From Methylomonas sp. EFPC3 (lineage in GTDB: Bacteria; Pseudomonadota; Gammaproteobacteria; Methylococcales; Methylomonadaceae): a DNA stretch of 64,000 bases. This document shows positions 38,948 through 49,012 of this stretch, piece by piece. The first letter of the stretch is position 1. Each line of letters starts with the position of its first letter. Below the pieces are notes generated by a model. That model made no database searches. It was not told the origin of the DNA and worked only from the letters and a program-made list of their open reading frames with translations. Where the stretch lies: positions 2,480,001-2,544,000 of the forward strand of contig NZ_CP116398.1 of NCBI RefSeq assembly GCF_029643245.1, read 5' to 3'. A program made the translations under genes and the position numbers.

Positions 38948-39796
38948 ATGAGAATGACCCCGCAACAGTTTTTGGACTGGGAGTCCAAAAGCATCACCCT
39001 GTTAGCCATGTCCGGCGCCGGCAAAACCACGCTATCGGCCAAACTGCCCAAAGACAAATGGTTCCATTATTCCGGCGACTACCGGATCGGCACCAAATAC
39101 CTGGAAGAGCCGATACTGGACAACATCAAACAGCAAGCGATGGGCGTGCCGTTTTTGCGGGACCTGCTTAAGTCCGACTCGATCTATATTTGCAGCAACA
39201 TCACCGTCGACAATCTGGCGCCGGTATCCAGCTTCCTCGGCAAAATCGGCGACCCCGGCAAAGGCGGTTTGAGTCAGGCCGAATTCAAGCGTCGGCAAGC
39301 CCTGCACCATCAAGCCGAAATCGCGGCGATGAACGACGTGCCGGATTTCATCCATAAAGCCGAAGCCATCTACGGCTACAAGCACTTCATCAACGACGCC
39401 GGCGGCAGCGTCTGCGAACTGGATTGCCCGGAAGTGCTGGAAAACCTGGCCAAGCATACGCTGATCGTTTACATCAAAATTCCGCCGGCATTGGAACAGA
39501 CCATCATCGACCGCGCCAAGCAAGATCCAAAACCGCTGTATTACCGGCCGGAATTCGTCGATGAAAAGCTGGCGCAATTCATGCGCGAACGCAACTACCA
39601 GAACACCGACCAGATTCCGCCGGACGAATTCGTCAGCTGGGTGTTTCCGGAATTGTTCAAGGCGCGGGTGCCGCGTTACGAGGCAATCGCCGCCCAATAC
39701 GGTTACACGATCAGCGCCGACGAAACCGCCAAAGTGCAAACCGAGGACGATTTCGTCCAACTGATCGCCGCGGCGATCGCCCGCCAAAGCGCTTGA
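38948..39796 (+). CDS. P-loop ATPase or kinase of unknown substrate
   Basis: A 282-aa soluble protein. The N-terminus has the Walker A loop MSGAGKTTLS (about residues 21–30), then HYSGDYRIGTKYL, which resembles the acceptor/lid region of a small-molecule kinase such as the shikimate or gluconate kinase fold. A mid-protein FINDAGGSVCEL could supply the metal-binding acidic residues. No family name is secure. Start is ATG 38948, with an alternative at 38954. It sits between the DUF6763-like gene and metA and could be co-transcribed with either. Confidence 0.7.
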   Translation: MRMTPQQFLDWESKSITLLAMSGAGKTTLSAKLPKDKWFHYSGDYRIGTKYLEEPILDNIKQQAMGVPFLRDLLKSDSIYICSNITVDNLAPVSSFLGKIGDPGKGGLSQAEFKRRQALHHQAEIAAMNDVPDFIHKAEAIYGYKHFINDAGGSVCELDCPEVLENLAKHTLIVYIKIPPALEQTIIDRAKQDPKPLYYRPEFVDEKLAQFMRERNYQNTDQIPPDEFVSWVFPELFKARVPRYEAIAAQYGYTISADETAKVQTEDDFVQLIAAAIARQSA

Positions 39797-39809
39797 GCGG
39801 CCCACTGAC

Positions 39810-40874
39810 ATGCCTTTAGTCGCTCATACCGAATTACCGACTTTCCGCCGCTTGCAGGAAGAAGGCGAAGAGATTCTGACGCCGGACCGCGCTGCCCACC
39901 AATCCATCCGCGAATTGCACATCGGCCTGTTGAACATCATGCCGGATGCCGCGCTGGAAGCTACCGAACGCCAGTTTTTCCGTCTGGTCGGCGCCTGCAA
40001 CCAAATTGCCCAGTTCCACGTCCACCCGTTTACCATCGACGGCCTGGAGCGCGGCCCGGAAGCTCTGGCGCATATCGCCAAATATTACGAAAGCTTCGAA
40101 CAGATCAAGCGCGACGGCCTGGACGCCTTGATCATCAGCGGCGCCAACGTCACCCACGACCATTTACAGGAAGAGGATTTTTGGCGGCCGCTGACCGAAG
40201 TGTTCGAGTGGGCCAAGGAAAACGTCACTTCGGTGCTCTGTTCCTGCCTCGCCACCCATGCTCTGATTCAGCATTGTTACGGTATCGAACGCACCCGGCT
40301 GCCGGCCAAGCGTTGGGGGGTCTACTCGCACAAGGTGGTTGATCGCAACCACCCGCTGGTAGCCGAAATCAATACCCGCTTCGATGTACCGCATTCTCGG
40401 TTCAACGAGGTTTTCCGTAGCGACATGGAAAAACAAGGCTTAAAGGTATTAGTCGCCAGCGACCAGGCCGGCGTACATTTGGCGGTCAGCCCGGACGGCT
40501 TCCGGATCGTGTTCTTCCAGGGCCATCCGGAGTACGACGACATCAGCTTGTTGAAGGAATATAAACGCGAGGTACTGCGCTATTACCGCGCCGAACGCGA
40601 CGATTATCCGCCCTATCCGGAACACTATTTCGACGAAGCGGCGCAACGCCTGCTGGCCGACTACGCCAGCCACGTCCAGGCCGCCCGCCACGGCGGCCGG
40701 CAGCTAAAAGCAATGCCAGAGGAGCAAATCGTCGAACGTCTGGACATCACCTGGCGCGACTCGGCCAAAGCCGTATTCAACAACTGGCTGGGCAAGGTCT
40801 ACCAAATCACCAACGAAGACCGCCGGCTGCCGTTCATGGACGGCGTCGATCCGCGCAATCCGCTGGGCCTCTGA
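39810..40874 (+). CDS. metA: Homoserine O-acyltransferase, MetA family
   Basis: A 354-aa enzyme that acylates homoserine with succinyl- or acetyl-CoA as the first step of methionine synthesis. The glutamine-amidotransferase-like fold is shown by the nucleophile Cys 146 (SVLCSCLATHAL, aligned to E. coli Cys 142) and the catalytic His in GHPEYDD. Family members differ in acyl donor and this cannot be read here. It is about 45 residues longer than E. coli MetA, mainly at the C-terminus. Its stop overlaps the next start by one base (TGATG). Confidence 0.88.
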   Translation: MPLVAHTELPTFRRLQEEGEEILTPDRAAHQSIRELHIGLLNIMPDAALEATERQFFRLVGACNQIAQFHVHPFTIDGLERGPEALAHIAKYYESFEQIKRDGLDALIISGANVTHDHLQEEDFWRPLTEVFEWAKENVTSVLCSCLATHALIQHCYGIERTRLPAKRWGVYSHKVVDRNHPLVAEINTRFDVPHSRFNEVFRSDMEKQGLKVLVASDQAGVHLAVSPDGFRIVFFQGHPEYDDISLLKEYKREVLRYYRAERDDYPPYPEHYFDEAAQRLLADYASHVQAARHGGRQLKAMPEEQIVERLDITWRDSAKAVFNNWLGKVYQITNEDRRLPFMDGVDPRNPLGL

Positions 40875-41338
40875 TGCACCAGGACTTTCTGCATCAAGCG
40901 GTAGAACTGGCTTGCTTCAACGTCAGCAACGGCGGCGGCCCGTTCGGCGCGCTGATCGTGCGAGACCAGCGCATCATCGCCGCCAGCGGCAATCGCGTCA
41001 CCGAGAACATGGACCCCACCGCCCATGCCGAGGTGCTGGCCATCCGCCAAGCCTGCCAGTATTTGCAAGACTTTCAATTGAAACACTGCGTGCTCTACAC
41101 CAGTTGTGAACCCTGCCCGATGTGTCTGGGCGCGATTTATTGGTCCCGGCTGGACGCAGTCTATTTCGCCAGTAGTCGCGACGATGCCGCCCAAGCCGGC
41201 TTTGACGACAGCCTGATTTACACTGAAATCGACAAACCTGCCGAGCAGCGCCAGATCGTTATGCGGCATCTGCCACTAGAATCTGCCGCGGAACCGTTCC
41301 GCTTATGGCAAATCCAGACCGATAAAATCCGCTACTGA
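40874..41338 (+). CDS. Nucleoside/guanine deaminase
   Basis: A 154-aa zinc-dependent cytidine-deaminase-fold enzyme. The zinc ligands and catalytic acid are His 51 and Glu 53 (PTAHAEVLAI) with Cys 81 and Cys 84 (PCPMC). The size and the context around FASSRDDAAQAGFDD match bacterial guanine deaminase (GuaD type) rather than tRNA adenosine deaminase TadA. It is translationally coupled to metA. The last seven bases overlap the convergent small exported-protein gene. Confidence 0.85.
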   Translation: MHQDFLHQAVELACFNVSNGGGPFGALIVRDQRIIAASGNRVTENMDPTAHAEVLAIRQACQYLQDFQLKHCVLYTSCEPCPMCLGAIYWSRLDAVYFASSRDDAAQAGFDDSLIYTEIDKPAEQRQIVMRHLPLESAAEPFRLWQIQTDKIRY

Positions 41339-41778
41339 GCCGCTGCCGGAACTGCCGGCTTGGCCGCAGCCTCTTCACCCTTGATTTTGATCAACCAGCC
41401 GTCCTGCCCCCAGCAGCCGGACTCGACTTTGCTTTCGGCCGATTTGGCCATGACGTGGATCCGGGCGAATCCCGGACTGAGTTGCGGCAATTTGGATTTA
41501 ACGAAATAAAAAGTCTTTTTATCGACCACCTCGACCTTCATTTTCTCGCCGCGGGCCTCGGCACTGATGGACAACGGATCGGCATTGTGCGAGACATGGA
41601 ACGACATATCGACCCCAGCATCGACTTCGGCTTTATGTTCCGGAACGAAATCGCGAAATTTGGGCCGTTTGCATTCCTTTAACCGTTCCTCCTCCTCGGG
41701 TGTCAGCGCCAACGCCACACTCGAAAAAACCATGGCGCCCAACAGCAGCGCGCTTTTCCAGCGAATCGACAAATTCAT
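41332..41778 (-). CDS. Small exported protein of unknown function
   Basis: A 148-aa protein with a signal peptide ending ALA and a mature part starting LTPEEEERLKECKRP. It contains two cysteines that could pair (KECKRP and SGCWGQDG). ATG 41778 follows AGAGGC by six bases and gives a proper signal peptide; the frame extends to 41889 through an AAC-repeat tract encoding poly-Asn, which is upstream non-coding. No domain is recognised. An Ala/Pro-rich tail ends the chain. Confidence 0.75.
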   Translation of the reverse strand: MNLSIRWKSALLLGAMVFSSVALALTPEEEERLKECKRPKFRDFVPEHKAEVDAGVDMSFHVSHNADPLSISAEARGEKMKVEVVDKKTFYFVKSKLPQLSPGFARIHVMAKSAESKVESGCWGQDGWLIKIKGEEAAAKPAVPAAAQ

Positions 41779-41993
41779 GACTAGCCTCTTGTTGTTATTG
41801 TTGTTGTAATGTTGGAAGCGCCCGACAAAACGGCGCATCCTTAAAATACCAGCAGTTTCAACTTTAATCAGTTTTAGTGCTTTGTTCAATCTCCGAACCT
41901 TTTTCCGACAAGGCCTGCGCTTGCTAAACTTCTAACCCATCCGGGCCCAGAACATGTAAAATCGCCGCCTTTCCGTTTTCAGTTTCCCAGCTT

Positions 41994-42557
41994 ATGACCA
42001 ACTTCAGAGGCACCACAATTCTATCGGTCCGGCGCGGCGACAAGGTCGTGATCGGCGGCGACGGTCAGGTTACTTTGGGCAACACCGTAATGAAAGGGAA
42101 TGCCAGAAAAGTCAGACGCTTGTACCACGACAAAGTGATAGCCGGTTTCGCCGGGGCCACTGCCGACGCCTTCACCCTGTTCGAACATTTCGAAGGCAAA
42201 CTGGAAAAACACCGCGGCAACCTGACCCGCGCCGCTGTAGAAATGGCCAAAGACTGGCGTACCGACCGAGCCCTGCGTAAACTGGAAGCACTGCTGATCA
42301 TCGCCGACAGCAAAACTTCCCTGGTCATCTCCGGCACCGGCGACGTGATCGAACCGGAACACGATTTCATCGCCATCGGCTCCGGCGGCGCCTTCGCCCA
42401 AAGCGCCGCCCGCGCCTTGCTGGAAAACACCGAACTTAGTGCGCGCGACATCGTCGAAAAGGCCTTGAATATCGCCGCCGACATCTGCATTTATACCAAC
42501 CACAACTTACGCATCGAAGAATTGGACGCCGAACCGCAAGCGGCGCCGCAAGAGTAA
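41994..42557 (+). CDS. hslV: ATP-dependent protease peptidase subunit HslV
   Basis: The proteasome-like threonine protease of the HslVU complex. The 187-aa chain matches E. coli HslV throughout ([41 protein letters not shown]). The mature N-terminal catalytic threonine should be residue 7, after the propeptide MTNFRG, exposing TTILSV. It precedes hslU by three bases. Confidence 0.97.
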   Translation: MTNFRGTTILSVRRGDKVVIGGDGQVTLGNTVMKGNARKVRRLYHDKVIAGFAGATADAFTLFEHFEGKLEKHRGNLTRAAVEMAKDWRTDRALRKLEALLIIADSKTSLVISGTGDVIEPEHDFIAIGSGGAFAQSAARALLENTELSARDIVEKALNIAADICIYTNHNLRIEELDAEPQAAPQE

Positions 42558-42560
42558 ACC

Positions 42561-43880
42561 ATGAGTCAAATGACCCCGAGAGAAATCGTCAGCGAACTGG
42601 ACAAACACATCGTCGGTCAGGCCGACGCCAAGCGTTCGGTCGCCATCGCCCTGCGCAACCGCTGGCGCCGCAGCCAGGTTGCACCCGAATTGCGCGACGA
42701 GATCACGCCGAAGAACATCCTGATGATAGGCCCGACCGGCGTCGGTAAAACCGAAATCGCCCGCCGTCTGGCCAAACTGGCCAATGCGCCGTTCATCAAA
42801 ATCGAAGCCACCAAATTCACCGAGGTCGGCTACGTCGGTCGCGACGTGGAATCCATCATCCGCGACCTGATCGACAGTGCGGTAAAAATGACGCGGGTAT
42901 CGGCCATGGAAAAGGTGCAAAACCGGGCCGCCGACGCCGCCGAAGACAAAGTACTGGACATTCTTTTGCCGCGGGCCGAGGGCGGCATGCTGTCGGATAC
43001 CGAGGAATCCACCCGGCAGAAAATGCGCAAAAAATTGCGCGAAGGCGATTTGAACGATAAGGAAATCCAAATCGACGTGTCCGCACCGTCGGTCGGCGTC
43101 GAAATCATGGCGCCGCCGGGCATGGAAGAAATGACCAGCCAGTTGCAGGGCATGTTTCAGAACCTGAACAGCGGCCGCACCAAATCGCGCAAACTGAAAA
43201 TCAAGGACGCGCTGAAACTGCTGCAGGAAGAGGAAGCCGGCAAATTGGTCAACGAAGAGGAAATCAAACAATCGGCGCTGGAAGCCGTCGAGCAGCACGG
43301 CATCGTGTTTCTGGACGAGATCGACAAGATTTGCAAACGCGCGGAAACGGGCGGCGGCGAAGTCTCCCGCGAAGGCGTGCAGCGCGATTTGCTGCCGCTG
43401 GTCGAGGGTAGCACCGTCACCACCAAATACGGCATGATCAAGACCGACCATATCCTGTTCATCGCCTCCGGCGCGTTCCATTTAACCAAACCGTCCGACC
43501 TGATCCCGGAGCTGCAAGGCCGTTTTCCGATCCGGGTCGAGTTGAACGCACTCAGCGCCGACGACTTCGTCCGCATTCTGACCGAACCGGATGCGTCCTT
43601 GACCGAGCAGTACCAGGCGTTGCTGAAAACCGAAGGCGTCGATCTGCAATTTACCGCAGACGGCATCAAACGCATTGCCGAACTGGGCTGGCAGGTCAAC
43701 GAAAAGACCGAGAACATCGGTGCCCGCCGCCTGCATACGATTCTGGAAAAACTGCTGGAAGACATTTCCTTCAGCGCGCCGGATCTGCCGGAGAAATCGG
43801 TCGTCATCGACGCCGCTTACGTCGACGCCCACCTATTGGAACTGGCCGACGACGAAGACTTGAGCCGCTACATTTTATAA
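42561..43880 (+). CDS. hslU: ATP-dependent protease ATPase subunit HslU
   Basis: The AAA+ unfoldase that feeds HslV. The 439-aa protein has Walker [10 protein letters not shown] near residues 56–64, Walker [10 protein letters not shown], the intermediate domain between them ([17 protein letters not shown] onward) and the C-terminal tail ending RYIL that docks into HslV. It forms an operon with hslV and is followed after six bases by the DUF971 gene. Confidence 0.97.
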   Translation: MSQMTPREIVSELDKHIVGQADAKRSVAIALRNRWRRSQVAPELRDEITPKNILMIGPTGVGKTEIARRLAKLANAPFIKIEATKFTEVGYVGRDVESIIRDLIDSAVKMTRVSAMEKVQNRAADAAEDKVLDILLPRAEGGMLSDTEESTRQKMRKKLREGDLNDKEIQIDVSAPSVGVEIMAPPGMEEMTSQLQGMFQNLNSGRTKSRKLKIKDALKLLQEEEAGKLVNEEEIKQSALEAVEQHGIVFLDEIDKICKRAETGGGEVSREGVQRDLLPLVEGSTVTTKYGMIKTDHILFIASGAFHLTKPSDLIPELQGRFPIRVELNALSADDFVRILTEPDASLTEQYQALLKTEGVDLQFTADGIKRIAELGWQVNEKTENIGARRLHTILEKLLEDISFSAPDLPEKSVVIDAAYVDAHLLELADDEDLSRYIL

Positions 43881-43886
43881 CCGACC

Positions 43887-44276
43887 ATGCGCGTAGCCAT
43901 CACTCCCTGCCATTGCCAACCTACCGAAATCAAGCTGCACAAAGTGTCGGCGATTTTGGAAATCCATTTCGACGACGGCAGCATCTTCGAGATGCCCAGC
44001 GAGTATCTGCGGGTTTTCACCCAATCGGCGGAAGCGGTCGGCCACGGCCCCGGTCAGGAAACTCTGCAAACCGGCAAGGAAGACGTCACCATTACCGACA
44101 TTCAGCCGGTCGGCAATTACGCGGTGAAACTCATCTTCAGCGACGGCCACGACACCGGCATTTATAGCTGGGACTTGCTGTACAAGCTGGGTTCCGACTT
44201 CCCGCTGCTGTGGTCGGCTTACCTGGAAGCATTGCAAGCCGCCGGCATCAGCCGCCGCTCGCCCTTACACAACTGA
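43887..44276 (+). CDS. DUF971 (gamma-butyrobetaine-hydroxylase-like N-terminal) protein
   Basis: A 129-aa single-domain protein of the DUF971 family, related to the N-terminal domain of gamma-butyrobetaine hydroxylase. Characteristic stretches are [41 protein letters not shown] and [10 protein letters not shown]. The family is conserved next to ubiE in many proteobacteria and occurs in Fe-S assembly-related contexts, but its role is unknown. UbiE starts eight bases after the stop. Confidence 0.88.
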   Translation: MRVAITPCHCQPTEIKLHKVSAILEIHFDDGSIFEMPSEYLRVFTQSAEAVGHGPGQETLQTGKEDVTITDIQPVGNYAVKLIFSDGHDTGIYSWDLLYKLGSDFPLLWSAYLEALQAAGISRRSPLHN

Positions 44277-44284
44277 ATCGAATC

Positions 44285-45034
44285 ATGACAAACGACAATA
44301 CCACCCATTTCGGCTTCAAACAGGTCCCCAAGGCAGATAAAGTCGCGCTGGTGCGCGGCGTTTTCGATTCGGTCGCCCGTCAATACGACGTGATGAACGA
44401 CCTGATGTCGCTCGGCATCCACCGGATTTGGAAACGGGTTGCGGTGCAACTGGCCAATGTTCGCGAGGGCGATAAGGTTTTGGACTTGGCCGGCGGTACC
44501 GGCGACCTGACCTTGCTGTTCGAGAAACGGGTCGGCAAATCCGGCCAGGTGGTATTGGCCGACATCAATTCGGAAATGCTGCGCACCGGCCGCGACCGCT
44601 TGATCGACAAAGGCGTTGCCGGCAATATCCGCTATGCCCAGGTCAATGCCGAATGCCTGCCGTTCGCCGACAACACCTTCGACTGCGTGACAATAGGCTT
44701 CGGCTTGCGCAACGTCACCGATAAGGACGCTGCGCTGCGCTCGATGTATCGGGTTTTGAAGCCGGGCGGCCGCGTCATCGTGCTGGAGTTCTCGCATCCG
44801 ATCGACCCGATCACCGAAAAAGTCTACGACTTTTATTCGTTCAACATCCTGCCGAAAATCGGCGCCGTCGTTGCCAAGGACGAGGACAGTTACCGCTATC
44901 TGGCCGAATCGATCCGGATGCACCCGAAGCAGGACGAATTGAAGCAAATGATGGAAAACGCCGGCCTGGAGCGTTGCGAATATTTCAACATGACCCAAGG
45001 CATCGTTGCCGTGCACCGGGGTTACAAGTTTTAA
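44285..45034 (+). CDS. ubiE: Ubiquinone/menaquinone C-methyltransferase
   Basis: SAM-dependent C-methyltransferase of ubiquinone (and menaquinone) synthesis. The 249-aa chain matches E. coli UbiE (251 aa), with the SAM motif [11 protein letters not shown] and the family signature [17 protein letters not shown]. The frame extends upstream into the DUF971 gene, but ATG 44285 is the homologous start. It opens a ubiE–(61-aa ORF)–ubiJ–ubiB cluster. Confidence 0.96.
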   Translation: MTNDNTTHFGFKQVPKADKVALVRGVFDSVARQYDVMNDLMSLGIHRIWKRVAVQLANVREGDKVLDLAGGTGDLTLLFEKRVGKSGQVVLADINSEMLRTGRDRLIDKGVAGNIRYAQVNAECLPFADNTFDCVTIGFGLRNVTDKDAALRSMYRVLKPGGRVIVLEFSHPIDPITEKVYDFYSFNILPKIGAVVAKDEDSYRYLAESIRMHPKQDELKQMMENAGLERCEYFNMTQGIVAVHRGYKF

Positions 45035-45067
45035 GCCGACCCACGGACCCGGTAGCGAGATTCGAAG

Positions 45068-45253
45068 ATGGCTCTGCAACAGGCGCAATACCCGATCAGC
45101 GAAGCCGATTGGCGACCGACGCACTCCTCTCTCGACGACAATATCAGCTTCGACAGCGTCGGTCTGAGCTTAGCCGTCGCCGATTTATACCATCGGATCG
45201 ATAACGAAGACATGCGGGATTATCTGCAGCAACAACAGCAGCAGGCCCAATAA
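45068..45253 (+). CDS. Small ORF between ubiE and ubiJ
   Basis: A 61-aa reading frame in register with the operon: it starts 33 bases after ubiE and its stop TAA directly abuts the ubiJ start. The predicted protein has a helical LSLAVADLYHRIDNEDMRDYL and a poly-Gln tail. Weak GAGATTCGAAG precedes the ATG. No homologue is known to me. The location suggests an accessory factor of the ubiquinone complex, but that is inference only. Confidence 0.5.
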   Translation: MALQQAQYPISEADWRPTHSSLDDNISFDSVGLSLAVADLYHRIDNEDMRDYLQQQQQQAQ

Positions 45254-45889
45254 ATGCCCGGCTCGCTGAAACCACTGCTGATATCCGCGCTCGAAGCGGC
45301 ACTGGTCCGCTATCTGGCGCTGGACAGCCACAGCGAACAATATCTGGCGCCGATGGCGGGCAAGGTCATTGAATTGCGGATCGATACCTTCGGCAGCAGC
45401 CTGTTTTTATGCCCCGGCAGCGACACTATCCGTATCCTGGACAGTTATCCGGCGGCGGCCGACGCCACCCTGAGCGGTTCCTTATCGTCGCTGGGCCTGA
45501 TGGGCCTCAGAGCCACGCCGATGCGTTCGCTGTTCAAAGGCGAAGTGCGCCTGGCCGGCGACGTACAACTGGCCCGCAAATTCCAGCGCCTGTTCGAAAA
45601 ACTCGATATCGATCTGCAGGGCAAACTGGCCCGCTTCACCGGCGAGCGACTGGCGCGGCAACTGGGCGATATCGTTCGCGGCGGCAAACGCTGGACCGGT
45701 CAAAGCCTGCATACGCTGCGGCTAAACCTGGAAGAATTTCTGCAGGAAGAAACCCGCGAACTGCCGGCCAAGGCCGAAGCCGAATTGCTGTTCCGCGGCA
45801 TCGACGCCTGCCGTAGCGATTGCGACCGCCTTGCCGCCCGGCTGGATCGGCTGACCACAACTTCCGACAACACCTCTGAGTCTGACTAA
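45254..45889 (+). CDS. ubiJ: Ubiquinone biosynthesis accessory factor UbiJ
   Basis: A 211-aa SCP2-domain protein that binds ubiquinone intermediates and helps organise the Ubi complex. The N-terminal SCP2-like beta/alpha region (about 1–130) contains SLSSLGLMGLRATPMRSLFKGEVRLAGD, and the C-terminus is helical. It sits between ubiE and ubiB, as in E. coli. Confidence 0.9.
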   Translation: MPGSLKPLLISALEAALVRYLALDSHSEQYLAPMAGKVIELRIDTFGSSLFLCPGSDTIRILDSYPAAADATLSGSLSSLGLMGLRATPMRSLFKGEVRLAGDVQLARKFQRLFEKLDIDLQGKLARFTGERLARQLGDIVRGGKRWTGQSLHTLRLNLEEFLQEETRELPAKAEAELLFRGIDACRSDCDRLAARLDRLTTTSDNTSESD

Positions 45890-45901
45890 AGGACCGACAT
45901 C

Positions 45902-47470
45902 GTGATTCGCCCCAAAATACTGCTACGCCTGATGCATATCAATTGGGTGATGATGTTTCACGGTCTGGACGAAATCGTACTCAGAACTCATCTATTCCGA
46001 CCGATCCGGTTTCTGGCGTTCTTTTCGCCGAATTACTGGACCCGCAACTCGCGCGAACCGCGCGGCGTGCGTATCCGTCGCACCCTGGAAGACCTGGGGC
46101 CGATTTACGTCAAATTCGGCCAGACCCTGTCGACCCGCAAGGATTTGCTGCCGGAAGACATCGCCGAAGAATTGGTCAAATTGCAGGACCGGGTGCCGCC
46201 GTTCTCGATCGACACTGCCCGCAAAATCATCGAACAACAGCTCGGCCAATCGATAGAGGAAGCGTTCGCCGAATTCGACTCGACGCCGCTGGCCTCGGCC
46301 TCGGTGGCCCAAGTCCATACCGCGACGCTACCCAGCGGCGAGAAAGTCATCGTCAAAGTATTGCGGCCCGACATCGAAGACAAAATCCATTCCGACGTCG
46401 GCTTGTTGTACGAATTGGCCCGTCTGGCCGAACGCTTCTGGGCCGACGCCCGCCGGCTGCGGGCAATGGAAATCGTTGCCGAATTCGAGAAAACCATACT
46501 CGACGAACTGGATCTGGTCCGCGAAGCCGCCAACGCCAGCGCGATCCGCGCCAATTTCAAAAACTCGGAGATGCTGTACATCCCGGAAATCCATTGGCCG
46601 TTGACCCGGCGGAAAGTACTGGTGATGGAACGCATCTACGGCGTCCCGGTCGGCGATATCGATGCCTTGCGCCGCGGCGGGGCCGATTTCAAAAAGCTGG
46701 CCGAGCGCGGCGTCGAAATTTTCTTCACCCAGGTGTTCCGCGACAATTTCTTTCATGCCGACATGCATCCCGGCAACATTTTCGTGCAACTGCCGGATAA
46801 ATACCTGGCCGTGGATTTCGGTATCGTCGGCAGCTTGTCGGACAGCGACCAGCGTTATCTGGCCGAAAACTTTCTGGCGTTTTTCAATCACGACTACCGG
46901 AAAGTGGCGAAAATGCACATCGAATCGGGCTGGGTGCCGCCAACCACCCGGATTGAGGAATTCGAAGCGGCGATCCGCGCGGTATGCGAACCGATTTTCG
47001 AAAAGCCGTTGAAGGACATTTCTTTCGGCCTGCTGTTGCTGCGCCTGTTCCAGACCGCGCGCCGTTTCGACATGGTGGTACAACCGCAACTGGTGTTACT
47101 GCAAAAAACCCTGCTCAACATCGAAGGCCTGGGCCGCCAGCTTTATCCGGAATTGGACCTGTGGCAAACCGCCAAGCCGTTCCTGGAAAACTGGTTCAAA
47201 CAACGCATCGGTCCGGAAAAGAAACTCAAGGAATTGCTGGGCAAGTTTCCGGAAATCGGCGAACAACTGCCGGAAGTGCCGGGCCTGGTGTTTCAAGCCC
47301 TGCAAAGCGCCGCGCATATGCAGCAGCAATTGCAACACCAGCAAAAGGAAATGATCCAACTGCGCAAACAACTCAAGCGCAACAACACCCGCACCCTGCG
47401 CGCCATCTTCGGCGCCGCGGTGCTGATTACGGCAGCGCTGATCCTGCAATCGCCGTTGTTGCGGGGCTGA
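45902..47470 (+). CDS. ubiB: Ubiquinone biosynthesis kinase-like protein UbiB
   Basis: An ABC1/ADCK atypical kinase-like ATPase needed for ubiquinone biosynthesis. The 522-aa chain begins at GTG 45902, preceded by AAAGGA, and has the family's KxGQ motif in [16 protein letters not shown], the ATP-pocket [15 protein letters not shown] and the catalytic [10 protein letters not shown] and [10 protein letters not shown] motifs. Two C-terminal membrane helices (about 490–520, [16 protein letters not shown]) anchor it. Confidence 0.96.
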   Translation: MIRPKILLRLMHINWVMMFHGLDEIVLRTHLFRPIRFLAFFSPNYWTRNSREPRGVRIRRTLEDLGPIYVKFGQTLSTRKDLLPEDIAEELVKLQDRVPPFSIDTARKIIEQQLGQSIEEAFAEFDSTPLASASVAQVHTATLPSGEKVIVKVLRPDIEDKIHSDVGLLYELARLAERFWADARRLRAMEIVAEFEKTILDELDLVREAANASAIRANFKNSEMLYIPEIHWPLTRRKVLVMERIYGVPVGDIDALRRGGADFKKLAERGVEIFFTQVFRDNFFHADMHPGNIFVQLPDKYLAVDFGIVGSLSDSDQRYLAENFLAFFNHDYRKVAKMHIESGWVPPTTRIEEFEAAIRAVCEPIFEKPLKDISFGLLLLRLFQTARRFDMVVQPQLVLLQKTLLNIEGLGRQLYPELDLWQTAKPFLENWFKQRIGPEKKLKELLGKFPEIGEQLPEVPGLVFQALQSAAHMQQQLQHQQKEMIQLRKQLKRNNTRTLRAIFGAAVLITAALILQSPLLRG

Positions 47471-47532
47471 TCCGCCGCGACATTTCGGCTCCGACTTATT
47501 ACAGGCTCAAACGCTGGGCCAACTTGCCCACC

Positions 47533-49011
47533 TCAGAAACTATATTTCGCCGAAAACTGCACCCGTTGCAGCACGCCGTCGCGGCCGTCGATCAATTCCC
47601 GGTCGGCATAGGTGTATTCCACGCCCAGCATGGCCTGGCTGACCGGGCTCCATAACAAATTCGCGTGCAGCGATTGCACCTGCCGGGTCAATACCGGATT
47701 GGCATAGCGCGGATAGTCGGTTTGGGCGAAGCCGTAAGTCAGGCTGGAACGCCATTGTTTGTCCCACCAATGCTGGTAGGCCAGCATAGCGCCGTAGCTC
47801 TCCGACAACTCTATCGCACCGTGGCTATCCAGCGCCGCATCGGCGAAGGTGTTGGTTGTCGACACGTAACGAGCATCGCCCTTGCCGTAATGCACCATGA
47901 AACGGATGTTATCCAGGCCGAAGGTATTGATCCTGCCGGATAAATTGACACCGCCGCCCCAAGCATCCTGGCGATAACCGTTGCTGCTATTGGTGTAACG
48001 CAACTGCCTGCCCAATGCGGCCAGCGACATGTTGCCCCATTCCGGATTCAAATTCAGGCGAGCAACCAAATCCGGATAGCGATCCGCGTTCGGTGTCGTC
48101 CAATAGGCGGCATCCAGATTCGGATCGCCGGCCGCCGCCCGGTTCGCGCTTCCCGTTTCCAGATGGTTATCCACCCATAGCCGGCTGCGCGGCGTTTCCA
48201 GCGCCAATAGCCCTTCCATCGGCGTATCCAGCCAGGTAAACGGCTCGGTCCAGCGCACCAGAGGCTGACGCAGACTAGCCAGGGCGCCGGCCGAGCCGCC
48301 CACATCCAGGTTGTCGGGCAAAGCCGACGCGTTCAAAAACGTAGTCCAGGTTTGGCCGGCCAGCAGATGGCCGAACGAACCGTAGGCATGGCGCAAGCGC
48401 GGCGTATAACTATAGGTGGCCGGATCGCCGTAAAAATCCAGTTCGACGAAGGTATTGACGTCGCCCCACTCACTCGGCGTAAACGACTTGAACCACAAAC
48501 GGCTTTCCTTGGCTAGAAAAGTAACCTGCCCGCGTTCGCCGGCAGCGCCGACCGGAATTTGCGACATGGCCAATTGCTGGTCGCCCAAACGGTCGCGACC
48601 GGCGCTGACGCTGTTGAACAGCAGGTCGGTTTTGACAAAACCGCCCAGACCTAACGAAGTATCGGTCCCCGGAATTTTGAATGTGCCTTTAGTATCGCCA
48701 ACCGTTACAACCGCTTTTTCCTTGGAATTACCGGCGCCGGCGGCCGAGGCCGGTACTGGCTGAACGCCCGCAGCCCCGACCAAATTGGCTTGTGGCGATT
48801 GCTGCTCGCTTTTATAGACCTTCAGCGCCTGCTCCAACTGGCCGATGCGCTGATTGGACTGCGCCACCTGTTGTTTCAAGTCCTCGATCTGCCGGCTCAT
48901 CGCGCCCAATAGAGCCTTGATGTCGTCGTCCGCTGCCGCCGAACCGGACAACGCTCCGCACAAGGCAAGCAGCGCCGCCAATTTCAGTAAAAAATTGCCC
49001 GCTCTACTCAC
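47533..49011 (-). CDS. DcaP-like trimeric outer-membrane porin
   Basis: A 492-aa beta-barrel protein with a signal peptide ending SAAA, a short coiled-coil (about 35–60, SRQIEDLKQQVAQSNQRIGQ) and a barrel ending in FSAKYSF. The coiled-coil plus barrel resembles DcaP-type porins, which take up dicarboxylates or succinate-like acids; the substrate here is unknown. The annotated frame runs further upstream to 49071, but GTG 49011 with GGAGG five bases upstream is preferred. It is coupled to the cytochrome-like lipoprotein gene upstream, whose stop overlaps the region. Confidence 0.8.
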   Translation of the reverse strand: MSRAGNFLLKLAALLALCGALSGSAAADDDIKALLGAMSRQIEDLKQQVAQSNQRIGQLEQALKVYKSEQQSPQANLVGAAGVQPVPASAAGAGNSKEKAVVTVGDTKGTFKIPGTDTSLGLGGFVKTDLLFNSVSAGRDRLGDQQLAMSQIPVGAAGERGQVTFLAKESRLWFKSFTPSEWGDVNTFVELDFYGDPATYSYTPRLRHAYGSFGHLLAGQTWTTFLNASALPDNLDVGGSAGALASLRQPLVRWTEPFTWLDTPMEGLLALETPRSRLWVDNHLETGSANRAAAGDPNLDAAYWTTPNADRYPDLVARLNLNPEWGNMSLAALGRQLRYTNSSNGYRQDAWGGGVNLSGRINTFGLDNIRFMVHYGKGDARYVSTTNTFADAALDSHGAIELSESYGAMLAYQHWWDKQWRSSLTYGFAQTDYPRYANPVLTRQVQSLHANLLWSPVSQAMLGVEYTYADRELIDGRDGVLQRVQFSAKYSF

Positions 49012-49012
49012 A

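Noticed and set aside
41779-41889. Extended N-terminus of the small exported protein with a poly-Asn tract
   Set aside because: AAC-repeat DNA; the ATG at 41778 has a proper ribosome site and signal peptide.
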